Shown one piece after another: positions 25,382 to 35,081 of a stretch of 64,000 nt of DNA. Every line of letters begins with the position of its first letter. Positions within the stretch are counted from its first letter, which is position 1. Both the position numbers and the translations under genes were made by a program. This DNA is from Pyrenophora tritici-repentis (Eukaryota > Ascomycota > Dothideomycetes > Pleosporales > Pleosporaceae). The notes under the pieces are model-generated. The model was not told the origin of the DNA, searched no databases, and saw only the letters and a program-made list of their open reading frames with translations. The stretch is taken from assembly GCF_003171515.1 (NCBI RefSeq), contig NC_089399.1, positions 2,542,001 to 2,606,000 of the forward strand, in the 5' to 3' direction.

Positions 25382-27327
25382 GACGAAGCGTTGTGGTGGC
25401 TGAAGCTTCACCAAGAGTGTGTCACGTTGTTTTTCTTAATGTTTAGATGTCCGCAGAGCTGGAAGTTGCTCAAGTCAGTGTAGAATGGAAATGGTTAGAA
25501 TCCTACCAGGCTAACCATGTTAAGGTAGGCTTTGTGTAGGCTTGACTCACGCCGGCAACGAGGACCTCGGCTGCCTTGACAAATCTGCGTAATCGGACGA
25601 AAAAAAGTGCACAACGACGGATTTAAGTGGTGCAGTCGATGGTAGAGAAAAAAGAAAGAGTCCATGCAGCTACCTAATTAAAGGCGGAAGGCACGATCAG
25701 ATATGGTTACGTGCTTGCCATGTATGGAGAGGGGGTTATCATGTGTTCCGCTTGCGAAGATCATTTTTCTTAATTCCGCACTTCCTACAGCAGGGATATC
25801 TTTGCGTGTGGCTTGCGATCTGATGGAGATGTTGCGCATGCTGAGGGTTGCCAAGCCGGGTTGATTGAGCCAAACTTATGGAATATCTGCTCTAGATACC
25901 CCCGCGACATTGGAAACAAAACCTGTTCTTTTTCTAGGAGTTTACGTACTGCGATGTCAAAGGGAGAGCCTGCAGCGGTCACGGTGTGGAACTCTTGGAA
26001 TGCCGGAAACCGTGCATAATTACACCCCACACCGGTTATCGCCACCTCGCCATCTCTGGCAGGTGTCGCTTGTAAAACATGCCGGTCTTATCATCGACCA
26101 CCACCTGTCCAAGGAGGATACTGTATCGAAGAAAACCTGGGAGTCTCCAGAGCTCCTCCAAAGTTGGGGAAACCACGCTCTTCTCCATCTTTCTCCGCCA
26201 TCTTCAGGTGCTTAGCAATCTGCGACAAATCCACTACGCGCGGCGGATCCACCATCGCTTCGCTACGCTAACCAGCTATTCAGAATCTCGAACATAGTGG
26301 TCCTAAGGGATCCCGGCGCTGCCTAGAACTTCGTACTCAACAAAGTCCGAGAGGGCAGGGAAGGAGGGTAGTAGTAGACGCCTGCGGAGAATGGCGGAAT
26401 TAGCAGGTACGACCGAGTACGATAGAGGTACGTAGGAAGTATGATACAGCAGATGAATCCTAGTCATCTGGGCCTGCTCATTACAGTTGCAGTCATACTT
26501 CCGTTGTGACTTCCAAGCTTCCGTAATCTTGCCAAGTTCAGGTGTAATTGGTTGATGCACAGATTTAAATCCACCTAGAAGGGATCATCGCGACCAGGGA
26601 GCGTATTGCTGACAGACGCTATCCACACGACTCAGTACCAATATGCCTGCACCCGGGTGGCACAAAAAACACAACATACTAGTGTAAAAAGGTCACTGTA
26701 GTCGCCAGACACGCCTGTTAGGCGCTTACCTACCCTGTAAAGTATTTAATGACACCTAGGTGCCTACATTTCACTTCCCACAGTATAGCCTAACTATTGT
26801 AGTGGCTGAGAAATACAGTTTATTGGAATGATCGTTGAAAACGCATATACAGTTGACTTGATCTACCTAGGTAACTTTTCCCTGAAACTTCTGTATCGAT
26901 ATCCCATCGTAACGCCTTTTTTTAATAATGGCTAATGTACCGTCTGTTACAGCGCTGTGTACAGAAGCAGGCTCGTTTGCTCTTCTGTGGCTGTATGGTC
27001 TCGCCATTCGCTCTTCTTCATCATCCGATACCGGGCTGGCGCGGGTGCTGACTGGTACAGAGCATCCGACTTAGTTCTAGGGGCATAATCAGAAAAGTAT
27101 CGCGAGCGATGGCTGTGCACAATGACGAATGTATAAGATGTAAGCCTCATTCTGCGGTGAGGACCCTTCCGACGATTGCCGCATGCTATGCCGTTGCAGA
27201 TCATAGCATTCACGGTTGCCGTGCACGTGCCGCGGAAAAGACTTTTTCCGGGGTGAATTCCTGTCAAAGTCCTGGGGTAGGTGTGCCTTCGCTTCCGCGA
27301 CGGAAAAGTCCGCCTCTTTTGCTCATC
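25382..27327. other. Intergenic, 1.9 kb
   Basis: It holds the MFS promoter and the 3' side of the F-box-like gene. The part at about 26560-26950 is AT-rich. I looked for terminal inverted repeats and saw none. No frame shows a domain. Confidence 0.5.
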
Positions 27328-28365
27328 CTAAATCATGGTGCCATGCCGATAACTTGGCTGCGGTAACGGTTCTGCAATCTCATAATTGCCAAAAAAGTCC
27401 ACGCTACTCTTCCTCCTCTCCTCCATTGCATCCTCCAGATCCCTACTAACGCAAATCTCCATTCCACCACTTTGCTCAGTGCCCTTGCGTTCAGTCGACA
27501 TTTTGTAGCCCACACCTGCCGAAGAAACTGTGGCTGCCGAGCCAGGGCTGAGATATGTGCTAGTCGTTTTTGTCTTCTTCCCAGGTAGTTCGTTGTCTCC
27601 GAGTAAACCAAGCCAACGCAGCTCAGCACATCGTTTGAAAACTCCTTCGAGGTCGAAGAGGTCCTGCATTGAAAGGCTGTACATTTTTCCGGATCGGAAT
27701 TTCCAGAAGAAGAGCACAGACAGCTCGATGGTTTCGACGTTTTGGAGTGACAAGGCGATATCATCCATTGCACATAGCAGATTCATTGTCATGCGGACCT
27801 GATCATTCAGCATCTTGTCTCTTCCTCCATTCTTGAGCGTTGTGTAGTTCCATTCGACGTAAAAGCGTATGTGCGTTACGTGCTTCAACATGGGCAACTT
27901 CAGGATGTGCTGTGAGAATTCAAAATATTCATTGTTCGTTGGGGTGTTTCGTAGTTCGGCATGTAGTTTGAGCTTGCTGCGGCTGAAGTAATTTTCCATC
28001 AGCTCTGCGCGTATTTGCTTGTTGATGAGAAGTAGTTCTGGTTGCAGTCGCGATGGCTTGGCTACCGAGGGCCCATAGCCGAAGATGTCATGTCTCCAGG
28101 GCTCTCCATTTGACATTTCCGCTCCCCACAGGCATGTGTGAAGTTCCGGACGATTAATCCTGGTGTCGGGTAACACATAGTCAAATATCTGGTCGCGAAT
28201 TTCCCTTGGAAGAGCCAGAAGTGGTGAGCTGAAGGTGCTGGGCGTGAGTTCGAGGAGTATTTCTAGTTCCCGGAACAGCATGCTCTGGCGGTGCTTGCAT
28301 TGGCCATCGGAACTCCGATTCGAAGCCACAGAGAGCGTGTTGCTCGTTCGCTGAATGGTCGCCAT
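27328..28365 (-). CDS. F-box-like/2EXR-type protein of unknown function
   Basis: A single exon of 345 residues. Near residue 50 lies PLLALPREIRDQIFDYVLPD, the LPxEIRxxI(Y/F) pattern seen in large fungal families of F-box-like or 2EXR-type proteins. The remainder has alternating helices and conserved-looking positions (HVTHIRFYVEWN, LQNVETIELSV) but no enzyme motif. Such proteins are numerous in Dothideomycetes and mostly uncharacterised; some true F-box proteins link substrates to SCF ubiquitin ligases, but that role is not shown here. The C terminus is polar and low in complexity. Confidence 0.72.
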   Translation of the reverse strand: MATIQRTSNTLSVASNRSSDGQCKHRQSMLFRELEILLELTPSTFSSPLLALPREIRDQIFDYVLPDTRINRPELHTCLWGAEMSNGEPWRHDIFGYGPSVAKPSRLQPELLLINKQIRAELMENYFSRSKLKLHAELRNTPTNNEYFEFSQHILKLPMLKHVTHIRFYVEWNYTTLKNGGRDKMLNDQVRMTMNLLCAMDDIALSLQNVETIELSVLFFWKFRSGKMYSLSMQDLFDLEGVFKRCAELRWLGLLGDNELPGKKTKTTSTYLSPGSAATVSSAGVGYKMSTERKGTEQSGGMEICVSRDLEDAMEERRKSSVDFFGNYEIAEPLPQPSYRHGTMI

Positions 28366-29148
28366 GTGTTTTGGTAGCAGGGTTGATGTGCAAGGAATGG
28401 GGTTTAGTTCCCGTGTGCCCAGGTGTGGAATGTTGAGGCAGCTTTTCCGGGAGAATCTAGGACATTAGAATGAGAAAATAGGCGCTGAAAACAACCTTGG
28501 CTCAGCGAACATCTACCGCAGGACGTTTCGAGAGAAAGGGGACACTCTGCGACGCCATTGTCGTGCGAACGGCGCCGAGTCATGTTTGAGTGCTGCTCCG
28601 CCGCTGCTTTGCGCCGCAAGGGTCGGTTGGCGGACCCGTGCGCCGTTGGAAAAGTGGAGATGTGTACCACGTGTCAGACGGCACGCGAGATCTAGCCGGC
28701 TGTACCACGTTTCAGCTTGGCGCTTCAAACCTCCTGCATCTTCGGCTGTCTTGTACCTTCAGAATCTCAAACGCGGGGGACAGGAGACAAGCATGATGTT
28801 TCCCGTCCGCGGATGGCCACGGGTCAAGTCGCCTTGTCCTATGTAGTGCGTTATGTCGTGGGCAGAAGATCCTCTTGCGGGAATAAACCCAAGGGTAGCG
28901 TGATAAAGCCCCCCTGGTGTGTGCGTGGAGATAAGCTGACGTTGTACGTATATTTAGCCAGTACCGAGACACAGCCTCACATCATGCTGTATGCTGAGCA
29001 TAGCTTGGTTCCATATGTTCTCTTTCTCTCTATATTTTTAGAAAAAGAAAGGGGGGGAAAAGAAAAGAGAACGCAAAACTAGGAAACACTGTGCGTCCTT
29101 TGAATGTAGGGGTATCACAAAATATAAAGCAAATTCCTGATACATGAC
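28366..29148. other. Intergenic, 0.8 kb
   Basis: Promoter of the F-box-like gene and the 3' flank of the interrupted DUF3431 gene. An A/G-rich run lies around 29040-29075. Nothing else is recognised. Confidence 0.5.
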
Positions 29149-30476
29149 TCAGGCATCATCCATCAGCCGCGTATCAAAACACTGGCAGTCCGCAATGCTG
29201 CCACCAGGCCTGCGTCCGCTCAGCAGGGTTGGGCATCTCCAAGCGATATCCATGTCTGAGCACTGAAACAGCAAGTTCCATATCCTTTCCATTGTATACC
29301 CAAAGAATGGCTGGCTCATCGAGTCTTGTCGGCCTTGTAGATAGGGCTCGTTGTGTGCCCAACTGTTCTCGTCGACGAGGAGCTGCCGAAGATCGTCGTA
29401 GATGGCTTTATCGATGCCTCGTATGCGTGCGGCGCTAACGACGAATTGACCTTTGTAGCTGAGGAGGAATCGATCGCGCGTGGAATGGTCTATCCGCGAC
29501 TGGATCTCCGGAAACAGGGATGTCTCGTCCTGCCAGCCATATCTATCACCGCAATTGTCGGCGTTGCATATCTTGCCTACCCAACCTAAGTTGAGAAAGC
29601 CTGTTTGGTTTGTGCGGAAATATTGTTCGAAGAACGGGTAGAACTCGCGTGGGTTATGTACGTCGGCTTGGAGAAACACGGTGCGTTCTGCTAGGCTGTC
29701 CCATCGACTGACGATGTGGTTGAGATACGTTTCGGCTTCTCGTCCTACGTTTGGAAGCTTGATGACTTCCTGCGCATTTGTTTCTTGCTTAATCTTTTGT
29801 TCATCAGCCTCGGAATCCTTCAGATAGATGGTAACATGAGCGTCAGCCATTTGAGGCATGCTCTCCAAGTTCGATATGAGCGTTGCGACTTCTTCCGTTC
29901 GTTCCTTGTACATGCTGATTACCACCTCCAGCGGATTAATAGTCTGATATTTCAGATCAAGCAGGGGTTCTGCTCGAGGATATTGTCGTTGCCCGAAGTT
30001 GAAGCTTACAAATGCTGTCCAAAGTATGATCAAGACTACGCTGCTCATGGACGAACGAAGTCCTTGACTTTCGAAATCTCCTCGTGTTTGCAAGTCCACG
30101 AGGTTTGGCTCTTCCCTGCTATCTGATGGTAACGCAGAAGAGTCTGCGACAAGACTGTAGCCCTCGTGGGTGTCCTTGTAGCCCCTAGGTCGGCTCCAGA
30201 TAACGTCGTATATGTCGTTGCCACTGACGCACAAGATTGCGAGTAGAAAACAACACAACTGGTACCAACTGGTGTATGAGCGACGTAACGTCAGTGCCGA
30301 ATAGCAGCCGATGATAGCTGTCATCATTAGAAGTGCCGATACGTTGTGCAAACGCCGTATTGCTGTAAGACCAGCCCCTGGTAGCTGGTTGTCGGACTGT
30401 GTCCCCGATGGAAAGAGTACCGAGCCTCCAATCAGCATTGCTCCTGCCGTTGAGAAGGCGTTGAGAAGGAGTAGGA

Positions 30477-30484
30477 GTAGGTTG
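30477..30484 (+). repeat. Left target-site duplication of the hAT element, 8 bp
   Basis: GTAGGTTG sits directly before the left terminal repeat and is identical to 33564-33571 after the right end. Eight bases is the usual hAT duplication length. Confidence 0.95.
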
Positions 30485-30503
30485 CAGACTTGCTATCAGT
30501 CAG
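30485..30503 (+). repeat. Left terminal inverted repeat of the hAT element
   Basis: CAGACTTGCTATCAGTCAG matches the reverse complement of the right end at 18 of 19 positions (fifth base C versus G). Confidence 0.93.
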
Positions 30504-30645
30504 GTAACTCAGTTCGAACTGACTGAACTGACTGCCAAGACTCAGTTCAGTCAGTCAGTTCTTGAGGCAGCTGGACGTCAGTCCAGTCAGTTCAGAAGCC
30601 TCCAGACTGACTGAACTGACTGACGTTAGACTGACGTTAGCTGTT
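30504..30645 (+). repeat. Left subterminal repeat array of the hAT element
   Basis: Multiple copies of ACTGACTGAACTGACTG-like units in both orientations, interspersed with GACGT. These are the likely transposase-binding region, as in other hAT elements (inference). Confidence 0.8.
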
Positions 30646-30885
30646 TTTAAAGCAGTATTTTAGAGTTGTGAAAGCCACATTTAGTGCGGCTTCGAAGCCG
30701 CGCTAGTCCTAGATATAAAGACACTAATCCTATATAAGTTAAAGCATCTAGCTTTAAGCTAATTAGAGTTTGCGGAAATGCGCTACCCGGTGCGCACCTA
30801 GTAAGCCTTTCGCGTCGCGTCGCGTCGCGTCTGCTATACACACGACGCTAGACTACTGTTGCCATAATACTTCTTGGTGTACTTC

Positions 30886-33387
30886 ATGTCTACTCCCTCT
30901 AATTCAGGCCTTCGCCGCCTTGTAGAATGCGACAAGCGCAATTCTCCTCTACCATCGCTATCAAACGCGCCTACTGTTGGCGATACTGCGAGCGAGGCCC
31001 AGGCTGATGAGCCCTTGGCAGTACAGGCGGACTTCCCCAACGACGGCGACGACGACGACGACGACGACAATTACGACGGGCTTGATTTTAAGCGTGTGCC
31101 GTATCTTGAGCGGCGCCAGGTTGAGCGTAATAGTCGCGGTGGGCCAAAAAGCTGGATCTACCGCCACGGCTGGGCCGTCTGGCACCGCAAGTACAAGAAA
31201 AACTACTGGCTTTGCCGGTACTGCCATCAACGACGGAAGCAGGAGGCTTGCTACGAGGCTGACAGCACTACAAACGCCGGCCGACACCTCTCAAGCAACA
31301 AGCCTGGACACTCACACGGACCTAACGGACCTGTACCAATTGCTAGCCGGGAGGGCAATATTATGGGCGCGCTCGCAAAGTCCCAAGTATATATTATGAG
31401 GTCTAAAGGGATAGAAGTATCGCAAGAGGTAGCAAACGAGATAGCAGCAAGCTTTTCAACCTCTCGATTTCAGGACGCGCTGAAGGACTGGGTAGTCGCG
31501 GACAACCAGAGCCTTCGCGTAATAGAAACGCCGCAGTTTCGAGCCATGATTGCGGCCGTGAGCCCGCTAGCCGAAGCTCTCCTTTGGCGTAGCCACTAAA
31601 CGCTCCACGATCATATTATTACTGAGTACAATACATACATACTAGCTGTTGCCAACTACCTTCGCGAAGCCCGGTCGCTTATACACGTGTCATTCGACAA
31701 CTGGACTTCAACTGGTGGGCAGTATGCTTTTACTGGCCTCTGCGTACATTACCTTAACAGCGAGGGCAAGCTAGTTGACCACCTGCTTGGGTTGCCTGAG
31801 CTACACGGGGCGCACACTGGCAATAATATTGCCGCTGCAGCAACAACAATATTTCGGCTATTTGGCGTTGACAACGCGAGGGTTGGGTACTTTGTGCTTG
31901 ACAACGCAAGTAACAATGATACTGCAGTTGAGTCCTTAGCAGAGGAGTTTGGCTTTATCGCAAGCGAGCGGCGGCTGCGGTGCTGCTGCCATATACTCAA
32001 CCTAAGCGCACAATTAGTAATTTGGGGCAAAGACCGTAGCGCGTACGAGAATGAAGCCGCACACCTTGAGGAAGAGGAGAAGTACATGGATGAGTGGCGC
32101 AAATACGGTCCTGTTGGCGTCCTCTTTGACGTGATTGCGTCTATCTGTACGCCTCAAACTCGACAACTACTAGAGCGCCTACAGTGCGAGGAGGCAGAGT
32201 CTCTAGGTGTTACACCCCACATCCGGCAGCTTGTGAAGCCTGTTAAGACACGCTGGAATAGCTATTTCAACACGTTTGTCCGTGCAGCTGAGCTACACGG
32301 CCCTATCGATGGCTATATTGAGTGTAAACTTGAGGAGCATAGTGCTGCAACAGCAACCTCACGACGCCGGAAGAATCGTGAGCAGCTCCCTGCTGCCCAG
32401 CCACGGTTATATATACGCGAAGGGGGTCTAAGCGGCAAGGACTGGGCGACAATAACAGAATACATTCGACTCCTTGAGCCATTTGCCGAAGCTACACGGC
32501 TACTTGAAGGTCGCGGCCGACACGGCCGACACGGCGCTATATGGGAAGTTCTAGTAACGTTTGAGTGGCTTCTTGACCAGCTTGAGGCTCTCAAAGACCG
32601 CCTTAAGGATGTAAATTACGAAGATCTAGATGCGCCTGAAGATCATCTTATTACAAACGTTAACCTTGCGCATTGTAAGCTTGCTGAGTACTACGCAAAA
32701 TTCGATAACGCGCCTGTCTACTACACTGCTACAATACTACACCCGCACTACAAACACCACCTCTCAGCGCTCTGGAAGGTGCCTGACACCCATGTCACTG
32801 CCCGTGACGGTGTCCACTATCGCGACGGCTGGCTTGACAATAACCACCGGGCATTCCTGCGTATGTGGCAGGGGCGGAAGGACTCTGCAGCCACTTCAGC
32901 TCACACTGTAACGCCGCCGCGTAAGAAGCCCCGGCTAGGGATTTCAACGTCGCGATCAGCTTTTCTACAGTCGTCAATTGAGCAAAGCACACGGCAGTTA
33001 GAGGCAAGCCTTGCTGAGGATGAGTATGAGATATGGAAGCGGCAACCAGCGTTAGCTGAGGAGGATTGGCTGTCTCTTAATCCGCTTCTATACTGGGAGT
33101 CAGTTGCTGGGCAGTTCCCTATACTCTCAAAGTTCGCTATTGACGTCCTAACAATACCAGCAGCAGCGGCAGACTGTGAGCGGACTTTCAGCGAGCTTGG
33201 CGACATGTTAGGCACCCGGAGACTCCATATGAAGCCAGAGCTTATTTCAGCTTTGCAGAGCTTGAAGAGCTGGAAGAGGCTTGGTATACAGCCAACAACT
33301 ACCTCAGCTTCTGGGCTAGCGCGCACACTATCAGAGGAAGAAATCTCAAAAGTACAGGAGCATTTATCTCAGTTCGACGTCAGGTAA
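30886..33387 (+). pseudogene. hAT transposase with BED finger and C-terminal dimerisation domain, one in-frame stop
   Basis: Two open stretches, 30886-31599 and the same frame from 31600 to 33387, are separated by a single TAA at 31597-31599; together they span about 833 residues, normal for hAT transposases. Order: an acidic N terminus with an Asp run, a BED-type zinc finger (CRYC ... then His residues before GPNG), the first catalytic Asp region VSFDNWTS, the second in FVLDNASNND, a CCCHILNL (C/DxxH) motif, and the hAT dimerisation domain near the end (LLYWESVAGQFPILSKFAIDVL ... CERTFSELGDMLG). ATG 30886 is the first usable ATG. The stop sits in a stretch that reads as conserved hAT protein on both sides, so it looks like a point mutation rather than a natural end. 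A 57 nt intron (31589-31645) would also remove it but has a poor donor. Confidence 0.88.
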
Positions 33388-33544
33388 CTCAGTTCAGTCA
33401 GTCCAGTCAGTCCGCAGGCCGCGGCGACGTCAGTTCAGTCAGTCAGTTTTAGTTTAATTGAAAAGTCTTGGCAGTCAGTCCAGTCCAGTTCAGTGACCTC
33501 AGGACGTCAGTTCAGTCAGTCCAGAGAGCTCCGGACTGACTGAA
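33377..33544 (+). repeat. Right subterminal repeat array of the hAT element
   Basis: Repeated CAGTTCAGTCAGTC-type units like those at the left end. The first copy (33379-33395) is a direct 17 bp repeat of 30499-30515 and contains the transposase stop codon. Confidence 0.8.
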
Positions 33545-33563
33545 CTGACTGATAGCAACTCTG
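33545..33563 (-). repeat. Right terminal inverted repeat of the hAT element
   Basis: Read on the - strand it is CAGAGTTGCTATCAGTCAG, one base different from the left end. Confidence 0.93.
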
Positions 33564-33571
33564 GTAGGTTG
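33564..33571 (+). repeat. Right target-site duplication of the hAT element, 8 bp
   Basis: GTAGGTTG, identical to 30477-30484. Confidence 0.95.
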
Positions 33572-34693
33572 TCCGTGTCGAATGCGCTCCAACACTCACT
33601 GGGCAAGCCGATAACTACAGAAACCACAGTGACCAAAGCACCCATACCAACTATCCAAGCTGCAGCCATGCCTTGCCTAGGCATATCGCCAGGATAGTGT
33701 TTGGTAGCGACTTTGCTCAGCGCACCCGCCGTACCGACCGAGAGCATTGCGAGGACCGATGCCACCAAGCTGGGCACCAACAGTCGATAGTCCATGAACA
33801 TAATCCCGGCACAAGCCGGAAGTAGCGAACCAATGCGGAGAGTATCTGTGACTGAGCGAGCTTTGTAGCCAAGCACATGAAGTGTCAGGCTTTCAGCGAA
33901 AAAAGCTATCGTCTGGTGGGGTTCCAAAGTCAGCATTGAATTCTTCGAAAGGATCCAGGTGAACTTACGGCCATCATACATAGTAGTGGCAGGTTTGCGG
34001 TATGCAGCACCGATTGCACGATACAGAACGCTGAAAGCGCCTGTAAGCAGTGTGAAGCGGCTACTAACAGTGTGCCTCGAACCGAACGTTCGCTTCTTTG
34101 CTTTTGCTGGCTTCTTCCCTGGACATTCTGTCGCCACAGGTAGAGACCTAGAGCGACTAACCCTGTGGCTACAGTCTGACTAATGTATAATATCAAGGGG
34201 GAGTGGAAGTTCCTTTCAACCAGCAGGTACCTTGATGTCAACAGCGAAGTTGTAGCAGATAACAACCAGACTAGCTGGCGATGGTCTTGGAGCAACTCAT
34301 ATACATTCCGCCGAGGAGTTGACATTATTCGCATAGAATTGGTGTGTTCGAGGTGATGATCCGCAGCCATGGCGTTGGAAGTGTGAGAAACTGGTTGTTT
34401 CTGAGAAGAAGATTGACAGGGAGGAGAACAGGTTGCCAAAACTCGATATCCAGATTTGTTTTTGGGCGCCTGAAGAGCTGCAGACAATGCGCCATTGCCG
34501 ACATTGAGCAGATATTCATCTAAGGCGTACAGCGTAACGACCCTAGACCCACATACGCACAGGCGGACTTGACCCTATATGGGAATTTTTGCGATCTCGA
34601 AAAGAACCGTTGAGGTTTGTGGGTAGTTAAAGGTAATTGCTCGAGAGCATGCATCACACAAACTTAAGGAAACCTTAACAGGCTGTAGAGGGG

Positions 34694-34701
34694 AAGGGAG
34701 G
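34694..34701 (+). repeat. Left target-site duplication of the MITE
   Basis: AAGGGAGG, identical to 35074-35081. The surrounding sequence is purine rich, so chance identity is less improbable than for a complex 8-mer. Confidence 0.65.
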
Positions 34702-35073
34702 GGGAGACGTTAACGACCACCCCCATATCAGGGAGACAACCACCCCCATAAGCCCAAAACGGCAATAGCGTCGATAATCTATTCCGCCATCGGTGTAGGA
34801 TCTACACCAAAACTAGATGTTTTGAAAATCTAGGCTGCTGACAGAAACTTCTAAAGACTAAAGTAGCCTATCTCTATCTCTACTTAGCTCCAGGTATCAT
34901 CAAAACAGCTCAAAAAGCCGAAAATTTAAGAGACTTAGATTTTTCAATACATCTAATTTTGGTGTAGCTCCTATACTAATACGATGGCACAACGTATCGC
35001 CAGCACTATCACGTGTTAGGCTTATAGGGGTGGTCATTTCCTTGAGATGAGGGTGTGGTCGTTACCGTCTCCC
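34702..35073. mobile_element. Foldback MITE, 372 bp, with long inverted arms
   Basis: The two ends are inverted copies beginning GGGAGACG(T/G)TAACGACCAC. Homology continues inward about 130 bp on each side. Inner blocks 34802-34832 and 34936-34967 are inverted copies (CTACACCAAAA(C/T)TAGATGT...), with a central spacer of about 100 bp. There is no coding capacity. The 8 bp direct repeat at its flanks suggests mobilisation by a hAT-type transposase, but its ends differ from those of the hAT element 1.1 kb away, so it is not a deletion derivative of that element. Confidence 0.82.
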
Positions 35074-35081
35074 AAGGGAGG
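35074..35081 (+). repeat. Right target-site duplication of the MITE
   Basis: AAGGGAGG, identical to the left flank. Confidence 0.65.

Larger units (their letters stand above)
30485..33563 (+). mobile_element. hAT-superfamily DNA transposon, 3,079 bp, complete
   Basis: The boundaries come from the 8 bp direct duplication and from terminal inverted repeats of 19 bp (30485-30503 and 33545-33563) that differ at one position and begin CAGA. Inside each end lie arrays of CAGTTCAGTCAG-like units, and a single transposase gene fills the centre on the + strand. A CGCGT x4 microsatellite sits at 30811-30830. The element lies antisense within exon 2 of a membrane-protein gene. Near-perfect ends, perfect duplication and an almost intact transposase point to a recent insertion. 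Confidence 0.95.
29149..34370 (-). pseudogene. Multi-pass membrane protein with C-terminal DUF3431, split by a hAT insertion
   Basis: Exon 1 (34370-33969) joins by a canonical intron to exon 2, which runs 33912-33564, is broken by the transposon, and resumes 30476-29149. With the element and one duplication copy left out, exon 2 is one continuous 559-codon frame, so the ancestral product was about 692 residues. The N-terminal ~350 residues have about ten hydrophobic helices and resemble drug/metabolite or nucleotide-sugar transporters in character. The C-terminal ~280 residues match fungal DUF3431 (EVVISMYKERTEEVATLISNL, then ERTVFLQADVHNP, then PTLLSGRRPGGSIADCQC). Function is unknown. I choose ATG 34370 because it is the first ATG in frame, but the frame is open further upstream, so an earlier exon is possible. 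As it stands, the gene cannot give a full product unless the element excises. Confidence 0.85.

Noticed and set aside
31589..31645. 57 nt intron that would remove the transposase stop
   Set aside because: The GTAGCC donor is poor, and the region between reads as conserved hAT protein, so a point mutation is simpler.
30485..33563. Element boundaries at the inverted TTGCTATC blocks
   Set aside because: Those blocks are inverted rather than direct repeats and belong to the terminal repeats; the direct 8 bp duplication lies five bases farther out.
34702..35073. MITE as a deletion derivative of the neighbouring hAT element
   Set aside because: Terminal repeats differ completely (GGGAGACG against CAGA).
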